DNA of 64,000 bases from Eonycteris spelaea (GCA_003508835.1 PUFA01000550.1:124001-188000), one strand, 5' to 3'; positions 48,913 through 62,593 are shown, numbered from the stretch's first letter. The notes: generated by a model from the letters alone, not told the origin. Made by a program: numbers and translations.

Positions 48913-50755
48913 TAGAAAAAATAACCCAACAAAGAGCTGGTTCTTTGAGAAGGTTAATAAAATTGACAAAACCCTGGCTAGACTCACTAAAGGAAAGAGA
49001 AAGGCTCAAAATAGAGAAAATCGGGGATGAAAAAGGGGAAATTATGAAACAATAAGAAAAAGCAATCGAAAAAAGAAATGAAAAAATAAATTCCTTTGCA
49101 ATTGCACAAAAGAATTAAATACCTAGAATATATTTAATGAAACAGTGAAGTACCTATACAATGAAAACTAAAAGACCCATTAAAAGAAATGGAAGAAGAT
49201 ACAAGAAATGGAAAGATATTCTGTGTTCATGGACTGGAAAAATCAACATAGTTATAATGACCATATTACCTAAAGCATTATACAGATTTAATGCAATCCC
49301 CATCAAAATCCATCCACATATTTTAAAGAAATAGAACAAAAAGTCATCAGATTTGTATGGAAGCACAAAAGACCGTGATTGCAAGCCACCTGAGGAAAAA
49401 GAACGAGGCTGGAGGCATCACTCTGCCTGACTTCAAATTATACTACATGTGACAATAATCAAAATGGCATGTTATTGGCAGAAAAATAGACATATGTACC
49501 AGAGGAACAGAATTAAGAGTCCAGAAGTTAACCCATGATATATGGGCAAATAATTGTTGAAAAAAAGAATCAAAAATATAGTGGAAAAAGGAAAGCCTCT
49601 TCAATAAATGGTGCTGGGAAACTGGAAAGCCACCTGCAAAAGAATGAAACTAGACTGTTGTCTATCACCACATACACAAAATTAACTTGAAATGGATTAA
49701 GGACCTGAATATATGACCTAAACAATAAAATGCATAGAAGAAAATAGAGGAACTAAATCAAGTATCTTGGACTTAAAGAGGATTTTATGAATTTGACTTA
49801 AAAGTCAAGGGAAGTAAAAACAAAATAAATGAATGGGACTACATCAAACTGAAAAGCTTCTGCTCAGCAAAAGAAACTGTCACTAGGTAAAGAGACAACC
49901 ACCTGAATCGAAAAATATATTTGCTAGCAATGCCTCCAATAAGGGTCTAATATCCAAAAATACACAAAGAACTCTATGACTTACAACAACAACAATAAAA
50001 CAATGAAACAATCAAATCAGAAAATGGGCAGAGTACTTGAACAGACAGTTCTCCCTAGAGGTCATACAAATGTCTAAAAAATATATGAAAAAATTTCAAT
50101 ATTGCTAGCAATTAGGGAAATGCAAGTCAAAACCACAATGAGATAACCATCTCACACCTGTTTAGAATAGCTATACTCAACAGGACAAGGAATAAATGTT
50201 TGAGAGGAAGCGGAGAAAAAGGAACTCTCATACACTGCTGGTGAGACTGCAAATTTGTACAGCCAGTATGGAGAACAGTATGGCGGTGTCTTCAAAACAA
50301 AACAAAACAGAACAAAAAAAGGAGTTGATCTACCATATGATCCAGCAATCCTTCTACTGGGTATTTACCACAAAGACTTGAAAACTCAAATCTGAAAAGA
50401 TATTTTGCACACCAGTGTTCATAGCACATTATTCACAGTGGCCAGGATATGGAAGCATCCGAAATGTCCTATGATAGATGATTGGGTAAAGAAGCGGTGG
50501 TACATATATACAATAGAATATTACTCAGCCATTATACTGCCATTTGCAACATAATGGATGGACCTTGAAATAAACCAGACAGAAAAGTTTGAAAATCAAT
50601 GATATGACTCATATGTAGGTTATAAACCTAAAAGCAAGAGATGGACAGGACAAACAAACAGAGACTCATGGACATGAACAATGGACTAGTGGTTACCAGA
50701 GGAGAGAGGGAGAAATAAATAAATAAATATATAATAACAACAATAATAATAAATT

Positions 50756-51734
50756 AAAAAACTAAAATCTATCAAAAATAACTTGAAGTAATTATATGGT
50801 TATCTGCAAATTAGTCACTGAGATTACTTTTACTAATAGTATATAATACTCATTAAATTGTTGGCTCTGCATGTGCTTTTAAAACTTAAAGTCTTGGAGT
50901 TATTTGTGGTTATACAGATATATGCCCCTACCCCCAAGTGGAAAAAAAAAAAAACTTTATATAGCTGATTTCTAACATTTTCTTCTCTTTTTCAAATTAG
51001 TGGTTGAGAAACTACTGATTAACATATATCTTATTTACTACTGTAACTAATTCTTAATATTGTAAAAAACTTTTTTCAATGCTGAGCAAATTCCAGTGTT
51101 AAATATCAGTTTGAAGGGACCTCTGTGGAGTGGCATAAATCTCTGAAAGGAACGGAGGATAAGAAACTTTTCTTTCCTTCTTCTCTGGAATAGCCAAGGA
51201 GCCAGTATTCTTCTCTACAAAGTTGTTTATATTCAACTGAACTGAGCCTGGACACTAGCTTTCATGAAATTTAACTTTTGTAATGGAATTATCAGAGTTT
51301 AATAGTCTGAAAATGTAGAGAAAGAACTTAGTAGTACATTCAAATATTTTGTAAAATTATGCATAAAATCATAATGCATTCAGTTATACAAGAATAAATG
51401 ATTTTTAAATGAAATATTTAGGGCTCTCTTGGAGCCCTAAAATTAAGTATATTATTGGTATTTTATTTTAAACAAACAGTATAGGGCTTATAGCTTTTAT
51501 TATTTGTAGAATTAGGGTATGATTCATACTTTAAGGTATGATTCAGAGATCCCTTGTGGTGATAAATTTATTCTGTATCTTGACTGCATCATCGCCAATA
51601 TTGTGGTTGTGATATTATAATATCGTTTTGTAAGATGTTATGGAGGAAACTGGGTAAAGGGTAAACAGGATCTCTATAGTATTTCACATAACTGCAGTGA
51701 ATTTGCATTTGTCTCGAAATATAAAATTTAATTT
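50756..51734. other. Intron sequence
   Basis: Nothing recognised beyond a 13-A run at about 50942-50954 and an AT-rich composition. Confidence 0.45.
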
Positions 51735-52952
51735 AAAAAAATCACTCATATATAGTTCTGCAAGGTTGACAAATGCATACAGTCTTAAAACCACCACACA
51801 TCAAGATATAAAACAGTTCCATCACCCTCAAGAACTTCCCAATTATAATCAATCCTTCCTTTACCCATAGCCACAGTTTGCTTTCTGGCTCTATTGTTTT
51901 GCCTTTTTCCACAATGTAATATAAAGAGAGACATACAGTATATGTAGTCTTTTTGAGTCTGGCTTCATTTACTTAGTATAATACATTTGCGAATCATTCA
52001 TATTTTTGTATGTATTAGTATTTTTTTTAGTGCTGAGTAGTGCTCCATTTTATAATGGTACTTGTGGTTTTTTATCTAGTCCAATTAAGGAACATTTGGT
52101 TGTTTCCCTGTTTGTCAGTGAGGAATAAGCCATCATATTCATTTACAGGTTTTATGTGAACATAGATTTTTATTTCACTTAAGTAAATACCAAAGGAGTG
52201 GGATTGCTTGGTCGTGTGATAAATATATGTTTATTAAGAGAAATCTCCAAAATGTTTTTCAAAACAGCTGTACCTTCAGCACACTATACCCACTAACAGT
52301 GTATTATAGCTGTAGTTGCACTGCATCATTGCCATTACTTGTTACTGTCAGAATTTTTAATTTCAGCTCTACTAATAGGCATGTAGTAATATCTCATTTT
52401 AATTTGTATTTGCCTAATAACTAATGACATTGAGCATCTTTTCATGTATTTCTTTTGGAGAAGTGTCTGTCCAGATCTTTCTTTCGTTTAAAAAAAATGT
52501 TTTTTTTTGTTTTCTTTTGGACTTTTTAAAGTACACATTGAATAAAAGTCTTTTATCAGATATGTGATTTCAAATATTTTTCCCAGTCTATAGCTTCTTT
52601 TTGGTTTTCTGAACATTAACTTTTGAAGAGCAGTTTTTTGATATTGATAAAATCTAGTTATCAACTTTTTTTTTTTTTATGGATTATATTTTTGATGTTT
52701 TATCTAAGAAATATTTTCCTAATCCAGATGACAAAGATTTTCTCCTGTATTTTTTTTTCTTTTGGATATTTGAAAATGTCAGATTTTACATGTTACATTT
52801 AGTTCTATGATTCATTTTGAGTTGTTTGTTTATAGTATGAGGATAGATTTTTGTATGTAATATCCTATTGTTTCTGGGGCACCATTTGTTGAAAGAGAAC
52901 TGACTTTTCATGGACTGCTTTTACATACCTGTCAGAAAATCAATTGATGATA
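51735..52952 (-). mobile_element. Old L1, minus strand, left half
   Basis: Antisense 3' UTR (ACCACACATCAAGATATAAA, TTGAGTCTGGCTTCATTTAC) leads into antisense ORF2 (TGACAAAGATTTTCTCCTGT; ATTGTTTCTGGGGCACCATT). It breaks at GTCAGAAAATCAATTGATGA and resumes after 53862. Confidence 0.75.
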
Positions 52953-52954
52953 TA

Positions 52955-53859
52955 TAGTCAGCTCTATTGTAATGCAACAACGTGTCATTTAAAAATTATT
53001 ACACTGTGCGTAAATTGCAGAATAAAAAAAGACAGGATTTGTGGTAAAAATGGGTTTAGGGGTTTAACAGTAAATTTGTATACCAGTGATGCATTAAAGA
53101 AAGATGAGTATATGATATTTGTCCTTTCTCTGTCTGACTTATTTCATTTAGCACAATACCCTCTAAGGTCCATCCATGTTTTTGCAGATAGTAAGATTTC
53201 ATTCCTCTTTTTTTGGCTGAGTATATTCCCATTGTATATATGTACCATACTTTCTTTTTTCTAATTGTCTATTGATGGCACTCTTAATAATTTAGAATGT
53301 GTAAAACAATGCTAATCATTTTTTTATCAGTTTATTTTTTTAATTAAAATTTTTTCAAACTGCAATTGAAAAGAAATAGTAGGGAGTTTATAAAAAATGA
53401 TAGCCTTGTTTTACATGTTCTAAATTATTAAAATATGTAAATACTACAATAAATATGGAAGCTTACTTGAAAAAAATCCTTAAATTTGCTTATAGGATTG
53501 GTGTCAGAAAGGTCGCAGTTTTGTAAGTTTATTGAGAAGTAATGGAAGGTAAGTTACTTAGAATTGGGAGGAAAGCCTAACACTACAAGTGCACAGAAGT
53601 GGCTCATGACATACATGATGAGCTGAAATAGCTGGTAGGTGTTCGAGGTGTGGTGCATGTATGCATTTCTTCTTGGCTTGCTTCAGCCAGGTGAAGTTTT
53701 CTTGTCTTTTGTCTAGTATTTCTTGCAGGCAGATTTTGCATATACTCCAACATGAAATTCAAACTTCAAATTCATGTTAAGCTCAAATTGTTTCCTAATG
53801 TACTGCTGCATGGGAACAAATTTGCATTTTCAAAACAGGCATTATAGCAGAATTGACTG
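52955..53859. mobile_element. TA-flanked inverted-repeat DNA element inserted in old L1
   Basis: The left end TAGTCAGCTCTATTGTAATG and the right end read on the opposite strand, CAGTCAATTCTGCTATAATG, agree at about 14 of 20 positions and both are bordered by TA. The ORF2 text of the surrounding L1 is interrupted exactly here. The internal sequence (53120-53290) includes a minus-strand L1 3' UTR fragment nested within it. No transposase recognised. Mariner/pogo-type non-autonomous elements use TA targets; family not identified. Confidence 0.6.
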
Positions 53860-53861
53860 TA

Positions 53862-54390
53862 TGTGTTAGTCTTGGACACTGTCCTGTTCCATTTGTGTGC
53901 ATATGTCTGTCTTTCTTCAGTACTGTCTGTCTTGATTACTGTAGATTACAATAATTATCGAAGTCAGGTAGTGTTAAGTCCTTCATTTTTTTTCTTCTTT
54001 TTCAATTTTTTTTCTTTTGGCTATCCTATTTCCTTTGTCTTTTTATATAAACTTTAAATTCAGCTTGTTGATTTCTACAAAAGAAATTTTTCTGGGATTT
54101 TTATTAAAGTTTGTTGAGTCTTTAGATCAGTTTTGGGAGAACTGACATGTTTAACAACACTGAATTGTCCATACCATAAATACAGTATTCTTTGCATTTA
54201 CTTAAGATCTACTTTGATTTCTTCATTGACTTATCTAATTTTCAGCATACAGGTCTTACATGTACTTTTGTATAATTTATAACCTGTGAATTTCATGGGG
54301 GTTTTTTGGTGGTATTATAAATGCTACTTTTAAAATTTCAACTTCCAATTTTTCATTGTTAATTCATAGAAATAAGATTAATTTGTATAT
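53862..54390 (-). mobile_element. Old L1, minus strand, right half
   Basis: CTGTCTTGATTACTGTAGAT resumes antisense ORF2 after the inserted element; TGTTGAGTCTTTAGATCAGT and AGCATACAGGTCTTACATGT follow. It ends near 54390. Confidence 0.72.
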
Positions 54391-54395
54391 GTATA

Positions 54396-54482
54396 CATAT
54401 AATTGTATGTATATATATATACACACATATACATATACATATATATACATACACACACACACATATATGTAGATAGATAGAT
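54396..54482. repeat. TA/CA microsatellite
   Basis: Mixed (TA)n, (CA)n and GATA units; no coding. Confidence 0.9.
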
Positions 54483-54908
54483 ACTTTAGCTCTTTGAAGG
54501 CCTTAAACAAAAATGGAAGCCCACCAAGCCAAAGCAAAATTTGCTTTTTTAATATTTTAAAAAGTGTAAGTTACTGTCTCCTTCTTGTCTTAGTCTGTTT
54601 TAAACACTTAGATCACTAAAGACAGTTTTGATTTAATTTTTTTTGCCTCAAAATTGTTGAATGACATTCTGGTGTAGACATGAAAACATCTATTTTGGAT
54701 GAGATTTTACTGAGAAATTTTTAAATACTCTTACAGAGTATCCTGAAATACAGGCAGTTTTCCATTAATTGGTCTCACAACTTTCTTAAGAGTAATTGTA
54801 GGTCATCCATGAATAATTTTAAGGTTTAAATACATATTTTTTATTGTTGTTTTTCTATTTTTCTGAAGATCTTCAGATATATTTTTTGTGTAACATTGTT
54901 ATTAATAG
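54483..54908. other. Intron sequence before exon 54909
   Basis: No feature seen other than the exon's T-rich acceptor tract. Confidence 0.45.
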
Positions 54909-55053
54909 ATTTTGGACTCAGCAAGGATCAGTAGATCAAGAAAAGAAGGGCCTACTCATTTTGTGGTACAGTGGAGTATATGGCTCCTGAAGTAGTAAAT
55001 AGGAGAGGTCATCCTCAAGAGTGCTGATTGGTGGTCATACGGTGTAACTTATG
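54909..55053 (+). CDS. RPS6KA6: RPS6KA6 exon: DFG and activation loop, four 1-base indels
   Basis: The acceptor AATAG precedes 54909 and the donor GTAAGT follows 55053. It contains DFGLSK, then [28 protein letters not shown], and SADWWSYGV in shifting frames. The activation-loop Ser codon of SFCGT is at 54956-54958. Indels: an A lost near 54927 (TAG then appears at 54932-54934), a G gained near 54949, a G gained at 55019 and an A gained near 55047. Length is 145 bp where 143 is expected. GHSQ reads GHPQ. Without the indels the motif order is exactly that of an RSK N-terminal kinase. Confidence 0.92.
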
Positions 55054-55408
55054 GTAAGTAGTGTTATTTTTTAAAATTATGTCAATAATAAAATTAGTAA
55101 TTTAGAATTTTAATTTAAATTTGAGGAGTGTCCATGTGAGAATAGGGTACTAATAATTCATGATTATCATTAAAATGTGTTTTGGCTAGCTGTTATAACA
55201 ATGTAATTAGAGTTTGCTGTTTGATTTCTTTTAAACGTTTACTAGATGAAAAGGTAAATGGCAGCATTCTTTTAAACTATTCAAGTTTAAAACTTAGACC
55301 TGAAACCATAAATTCCCAGAAAAAATCGTAGGAAGTAAACTCTTTGACATTGGTCTTAGCAGTATTTTCTTAGACGTGTCTTTTCAAGCGAGGGCAAGAA
55401 AAGCAAAA

Positions 55409-55439
<31 letters not shown>

Positions 55440-55443
55440 GTGC
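55409..55443. repeat. (CA)n(CG)n tract in L1 ORF2
   Basis: Ten or so CA units followed by about eight CG units and TGCG; alternating purine-pyrimidine throughout. Confidence 0.95.
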
Positions 55444-56039
55444 GTAACTATATCGAACTCAAAAGCTTTTGCACACCAAAGAAACCATCAAAAAAAAAAA
55501 AGACCATGTACTGAATGGAGAGAAGATATTTGCAAATGATATATCTAATAAGGGGTTAATATCTAAAATATAAAAGAACTGAGTAGACATTTCTTCAAAG
55601 AAGATATACAGATGTCAAACAGACATGTGTAGATATTCTCAACATCACTAATCATCAGAGAAGTGAAAATCAAAACCACAATGAGATATCACTTCACTCA
55701 CACCTGTCAGAATGGCTATTATCAAAAATTAAACAAATAAGTGTTGGCAAGGATGTGAAGAAAAGGGAACTCTTCTGCACTGTTAATGGGATTTTAAACT
55801 TATAGCCACTATGAAAAAACAATGTGGAAGTTCCTCAGAAAATTAAAAAATAGAGCTACCATACTGCCCAGCAACTTTATTTCTGGGCATTTACCTGAAA
55901 AAAAAAATGAAAACATTAATTCGAAAAGATATATAAACCTCTTTGTTCATTGTAGTATTATTTACAATAGCCAAAATATGAAGCAAGCAACTTAGGTGTT
56001 AATGATAGGTGAATGAATAAAGATGATATGGGGTATATA

Positions 56040-56095
56040 TACAATGTACATACACACATACATACATATACACACATACACACACATATAAAATA
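56040..56095. repeat. ACATAC/CA microsatellite in L1 3' UTR
   Basis: Repeated ACATAC and CACACA units inside copy G. Confidence 0.9.
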
Positions 56096-56544
56096 CTCAG
56101 CCATAAATAAGAATTAAATTTCGCCATTCGCAACAACATGGATAGATCTAAAGGGTATTATGCTAAGTGAAATGTCAGAAGAAAATTTTGAGTGATTTTA
56201 TTTTTTGTGGAATCTAAAAACAAACAACAAAAAATAAACAATCTCATAGATAACAGAACAAACTGATGGTTGCCAGATGGGAGGTTGGTCGGGGGATGGG
56301 TGAAAAAGATGAAAGGGATTAAGAGATACAAACTCCACCTATGAAAATAAATAAGTTCCGAATGTGTTACATACACCATAGGGAATATAGTCAATAATAT
56401 CATAATAAATTTGTACTGTGACAGAGGTTACCATACTTATGATAGTCACTTTGTAAGGTATATAAATGTTGAATCATTGTATTACACTCATGAAACTAAT
56501 ATAACATTGTATATCAATTATATTTTAATAAAAATTAGAAATAC

Positions 56545-57129
56545 TCTGTTTAGCCATCATATGGTATTTTTAATTGGTTGTCACAGAATTTAGCACCTTA
56601 AAACATATATTGTCCTTATTGTCAACTGTTTTAAGCATGTGCCTAGAAAGATTATTAAAACCTCTTTACATGAGCAATCATGTCTTATACTGTTTTATCT
56701 CCCATAGTACCTAACATAGTGGGCATATGGACTGACTAATTTGGTGTAAGATCAAGCATAAAACCTGTAGTATTAAGTAGAATAATAAGTAATAAAGCTG
56801 TTGAATTAGATAGTTTTCTTTTGAAGCTTGATAATCCATTTTCCTAGTTCTTATTGAATGTCACACAATATGACACATCAGTATATTAATGCTTACTATA
56901 AGTTTGACATTTGGGGAGGGCAGTGAAGCGGAACAGACTAGAATTACAATATTTTGCATTTCCCATGACCTAAAAAGGCATATAATCTGGTTGTGGAAAC
57001 AATTGGAATAGCTAAATAAACTGTCCCTGGAAGTACCTTAGGAATCCACCGCTAGAAAGTCATATAGTTGTAGGAAAGTGGAGGAGGTAGAACTTAAATT
57101 AGCACTTGAAAAATTGACAAAATTAAATA
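56545..57129. other. Intron sequence between two L1 copies
   Basis: No recognisable feature. Confidence 0.45.
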
Positions 57130-60100
57130 GCTGCATGTCAAGAAGAAAAAAAAAAGAATTAAAAAAAATCAGGATAGTTTAAGGGACCTCTGGAACAATA
57201 TGAAGCATAACAATCTTATCCAGACCATAGGATAAGAGAGAGAGCAAGGGATTGATACTCTATTTGAAGAAATAATGACAGCAAACTTCCTAACCTGGTA
57301 AAGGAATTAGACATGTGAGTTCAGGAAGCAAGTGTCCCAAATGAGGAATTCAAACGATGCACACCAAGACACACTATAATTAAAATGGCAAAGGTCAAGA
57401 CAAAGAGAGAATCTTAACAACAGCAGAGAAGCTAGTTTACTTACAAGGGCATCCCCATAAGAATGTCTGCTGATTTTTCAATGGAAACTTTTTAGTCCAG
57501 AGGGAACTAACAAGAAATATTCAAAGTTATGAAAAACAAGAAACTACAACCACAAATATTCTACCAGCAAGCTTTTGATTAAAATGGAAGAATGAGATAA
57601 AAGAGCTTCCCACACGAGATAAAGTTTAAGGAATTCATCACCAATGAGCTAGTATTACAAAAAATGTAAAAGGGATTTTATGTAAAAAGAGATAGGGTAA
57701 AAAAAGAAAATAGAAAAATAACAAATACGGATAATATAAATGGCAGTAACTATGTACCTATAGTAATCACTTTTAATGGAAATGGATTAATTTCTCCAAT
57801 CAAAGACATAGTGTTGCCAAATGGATTAATGGATAATGGATAATGCATATGCTGTCACAAGAGACCCACTTCAGATCAGATGACACTCACAGACTGAAGT
57901 AAAAGAGTGGAAAAAGATATTTCTTGCAAATGGAATAAAAATATTAGAATAAAATGGACTTTAAAAGAAAAAGTCTAATAAAAAAAAAAAAGGTATTACA
58001 TAATGATAAAGGCTCAATAAATCAAGAGAACCTAACCCTAGTAAGCATATGCACAACCAACATAGCGAGAACCTACATACATAAAGCAATTATCAAACTG
58101 ACATAAAGGAGCGATCAACAATAATACACCCTAGTAGGAGACTTTAACACCTGTTGACACCAGTGGACAGATCTTCCGGGGAAAGAATCAATGGGCCTAA
58201 AAGACACACTGGACTATATGGATTTAATAGATATTTTTTAGAGCATTTTACCTCAAAGCAGCAATATATGCATTCTTTCTCAAGTGCACCATGACATTTT
58301 CCAGGATAGACCACATATTAGGACACAACAAGTCTCAATACAATTTAAGAAGATTGAAATCATCACAATCATCTTTTTGATCACAATGGTATGAAACTAG
58401 AAAATCAACTACAAAAAAAAAATTGGAAAATACACAAACACAGGGAGGCTAAGTAACATGCTACTAAACAATGAATGGGCTACTAATGAGATCAAGGAAG
58501 AAATCAAAAGATACCTAGAGGCAATGAAAAATGAAAAATACAATGACTCAAAATCTATAGGACACAACAAAAGCAGTCCTAAGAGGACAATTCATAGCAA
58601 TACAAGCCTACCTCAGAAAGAGAAAAAGCTCAAATAATCTAACCTTACACTTAAAAGAACTAGAAAAAGACAGCAAACAAAGCACAGAGTGAATAGAAGA
58701 AGGAAATAATAAAGATCAGAGCAGAAATAAATGATTAGAGTCTAGAAAAACAAATACAAAATAAGGCAAATGAAACCAAGAGCTGGTTATTTGAAAAGAT
58801 AAACAAAGTTGACAGACCCTTATCCAGACTCACAAAGGTAAATAGGAAAAGGACTCAAAAAATAAAACAAAAATGAAAGGAGAAAAATAACACAGACTCC
58901 ACAGAAATACAAAGGATCATAAGAAAATACTACGAGCAATTATATGTCAACAAATTGACAATGAAGAAAAGGACACATTCCTAGAAACATGCAATCTCCC
59001 ATGACTGAGTCAAGAAAAAAACAGAAAATCTGAACGAACCAATTACCACCAATGAAATTGAATCAGTAATCAAAAACCTCCCAACACAACACAAAAGTCC
59101 TGAACCAGATGGCTTTCAAGGCAAATTTTACAAACATTCAAATAAGAATTAACACCTATTTTGCAAACTATTCCAAAAAATTCAAAGAGGGAAGGCTCCT
59201 TAACTCCTTTATGAGCCCACCATTACTTGATTTCAAAACCAAAGACATTACAAAAAAAAGAAACTATACCACTGATACTCTTATGAAATATTGATGCAAA
59301 AATCCTCAACAAAATATTAGCAAACTGAAATTCAGCAATACATTAAATTCAGCATAACATATCAATTGGATTTATTCTTGGGATGCAAGGTTGGTACAAT
59401 ATCTGCAAATCAGTGTGATACACCAATTAAACAAATTGAAAGATAAAAAGCATATGATCATATCAATTGATGCAAGAAAAAGCATTTCACAAAATCCACA
59501 TCCATTTTATGGTAAAAACTCTCAGCAAAGTGGAATAGATGGAACATGTCTCAACATAATAAAGTCGCTATATATGACAAACCTACAGCTGACATCATAC
59601 TCAATGGGAAAGGGCTAAAAGTATTTTTCCTTAAGATCAGGAACAATACAAGGATGCCCACTTCCCCCACTCCTCTTCAACACTGTATTGGTGCCTTTGT
59701 CACAGCAGTAAGGCAAGAAAAATAAAAGGTTTCCAGATTGGAAAGGAAAATTTAAAACTCTTGTTATTTGCAGATGACATGATACTGTATGTAGAGAACC
59801 GTTAAAGATTCCACCAAAAAACTTAGAACTGATCAATGAATTCAGCAAAGTATCAGGTTACAAAATAAATGTTCAGAAGTTAGTGGCATTTTTACACAAA
59901 TGATGAACTTTCAGAAAGACAAATTAAGAAGACAATCCTATTCACAACTGCATTTAAAACTAACCAAGGAGATAAAAGACCTGTTCTCAGAAAATTATAA
60001 GCCATTGAAAAAAGAAATTGGAGAAGGTATAAATAAATGGAAGGATATACCACGCTCATGGGTAGGAAGAATCAACATCATTAAAATGGCCTTACTACCC

Positions 60101-61790
60101 AAAGCAATCTATAGATTCAATGAAATCCCTACCAAAATACCAATGGCAATTTCAGAGAGCTAGAACAAATAATCCTAAAATTCATATGGAACCATAAAAG
60201 ACCCTAAATAGCCACGGCAATCTTGAGAAAGAAGAACAAAGTTGGAGGTATCACTCTACCTGATATCAAACTATACTTACAAGGCTACAGCAATCAAAAC
60301 AGCATGGTACTGGCATAAAAGCAGATATATTGTTCAATAGAACAGAAAGAGATCCCAGAAATAAATCCATGCTTATATGCTCACTTAATATACGACTAAG
60401 GAAACAAGACTATACAGTGTGGTAAAGAAAGTCTCTTGAATAAATGGTGCTGGAAAAATTGGACAGATACATGCAAAAGAAAAAGAAAAAGAAACTGGAC
60501 CACCTTATACCATGTACAAGAATAGACTCAAAATGGATTAAAAACTTAAATGTAAGACCCGAAACCATAAAACTTCTAGAAGAAAACATAGGCAGTAAAT
60601 CTCTGATATTACTAACAGTAATTTCTTTTTTGGATTTACCTCCCCAGGCAAGGGAAACAAAAGAAAAAAAAGTAAACAAATGGAACTACATCAAACTAAA
60701 AATTTTTCGTACAGCAAAGGAAACCATCAACATAACAAAAAGAATGGTCTGATTGGGAGACGATATTCAGTAATGATACATCTGATAAGAAGTTAATATC
60801 CAAAAATGTATGAAAAACTCATACAGCTCAACAACAAAAAAAACAAAACCCAATTAAAAAATGGGCAGAATTCCTGGACAGGCACTTCTCCAAACAGGAA
60901 ATAAAAGTGGCCAATAGACATATGGAAAGATGCTCAAGGTCACTAATCATCATAGAAATGCAATGAAATGTCACCTGACACCAGTCAGAATGGCTATCAT
61001 CAATAAATCAAAGAACAAGTGTTGGCGAAGATGCAGAGAAAAGGGAACCCTCATACATTTTTGGTGGTGTTGCAAATTGCTTCAGCTGCTATGGAAAACG
61101 GTTGGAGGTTTCTCAAAAAATTAAAACTGGATGTACCTTTTGTTTTGACACAGCAATTGCATTTCTGAGTGCTTATCCAAAGAAAACTAAAATATATATT
61201 TCATAAAGATCTATGCGCCCTTTTGTTCATGGAGCACAATTTACAATAGTCAAGATATAGAAGCAACCTAAATGCCCATCAACAGACAATCAGATAAAGA
61301 AATTACGGTTCGTATATACAATGGAATATGAAAAAATGAAAACTCAGCTATGAAAAAAATGAAATCCTACCATTTGCAAAGACATAGATGGATAGATGGA
61401 CCTAGAGGTTATACTGAGTGGAATAAGTCAGACAGAGAAAGATAAATACCATTTGATTTCACTTATATGTGGAATCTAAGGAACAAAAAGAAACTAATCG
61501 AAGAACAGACTCACTTATATAGTGGACAATTTGGTGACAGAGGGGAGGGGGATTTTGGGGTCTGGGAGAATAGGTGAAGGGTTAAAAAGTAGAAATTAGT
61601 AGTTGATAGATGGTCGCAGAGATGGTGAGCATGACATAGGGAATGTAGTTAGCATTAATATCTTAGCAAGGTGGAAAACCAAGGAGAGAAGGAGCAATTA
61701 GGGGGTCATTTTATAACTATATAAATGTCTAACCAATGTACTATACCAGAAACTAGTTAAAATAAATAAATTAATTTAAAAATAAAACTT
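57130..61790 (+). mobile_element. 5'-truncated L1 (copy F): ORF1 end, ORF2, 3' UTR
   Basis: ORF1 C-terminal text at about 57170-57670 (ATTTGAAGAAATAATGACAG; ATGTCTGCTGATTTTTCAAT), ORF2 endonuclease from about 57730, reverse transcriptase with the FADD block (TTGCAGATGACATGATACTG at 59768-59787), ORF2 C-terminus near 60950-61290 and a 3' UTR ending TAACCAATGTACTATACCAG with an A-rich tail. Colinear, 4.66 kb. The longest readable ORF2 pieces are 87 codons (59900-60163) and 102 codons (60444-60752). Multiple frameshifts. Confidence 0.88.
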
Positions 61791-61794
61791 AGCC

Positions 61795-62593
61795 AAAAAA
61801 CATAAGGTTTATTTGTAGGAGAGGTGTGATTCCAACATACTGTTCTCTTTTACTTTTTGTCCTTGATATTCCCATCTCTACTCTCCCAGTCTCCAGTTGA
61901 GAACTATCACTGTAGATTTGAGAGGGAAAACAGGCTTCAGAGAAATTGGGGCTGGATCAGATTGAGAGTCTTCAAGGTATAGGAGAGAGTTGAATGGATT
62001 AGCTACTAAGATTGTGAGTTCAGATAAATGAGCAAGATGACTGAGGCCAAAGCCATTATTGAATCTTAGTTTGTTTTAAATATTAGGGATATAAAGACTT
62101 TTTATTGAACTATAATGGTTTGTTTTTGACTTATTTTTAATACCATCAATTAATGTTCTAGTTATCTTCATTGCAGTTAAATCTCTTAAGGAAAATATTT
62201 TTCTTATGCTGCGTACAACTGTCTCATTTATTTTCTTTTTAAAGATACTAAATTCCATATATAAGCAAAACCGTACAGTAAAAAAAAAAAAAAGATATTG
62301 GTGTATGTGTATGTTGCTTTTGTTTTTTTGGTTCATATTTAGGGGAATGAGGAGAATGAGAGTGGTTAAATCTTTCTTGATCGTATATGAATTCGAAATG
62401 ATACTGAGCTTATTTTTACTTCCTTTTATGATTAAATTGGTTTAAAAGCATACCTTTGTTTTAAACGAAAATGACTTATATCTATTTCCAAATTACTTTA
62501 GTTTGACAGGACTGAAAAAATTGGTTGGTTTCATTTGCTACAAGTCACCTATCAGCTGCATATAGTGGGGTACCAGAAATTTATTCATTAAGT
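61795..62593. other. Intron sequence
   Basis: Single-copy-looking. A 15-A run at about 62281-62295. No gene seen. Confidence 0.45.

Larger units (their letters stand above)
46430..50755 (+). mobile_element. L1 copy D with rearranged ORF2
   Basis: GC-rich 5' UTR to about 47178, ORF1 from ATG 47179 to TGA 48122-48124, then ORF2 pieces out of normal order. The start of the reverse-transcriptase part (48190-48475) comes first, then a (CA)n tract, then the endonuclease end and linker (48560-49080) that should precede it. Later RT and the C-terminus (GGAAATGCAAGTCAAAACCA near 50117) follow. The early endonuclease is missing. It ends in an AAATAAATA-type tail. The left boundary is approximate. Confidence 0.82.
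55275..56540 (+). mobile_element. 5'-truncated L1 (copy G), ORF2 end and 3' UTR
   Basis: ACTTAGACCTGAAACCATAA begins late ORF2; AAAGCTTTTGCACACCAAAG, AACCACAATGAGATATCACT and CATTTACCTGAAAA follow in order. The 3' UTR ends TGTATATCAATTATATTTTA with an A-rich tail. A CA/CG tract (55409-55443) replaces a Lys-rich ORF2 stretch. Confidence 0.85.
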
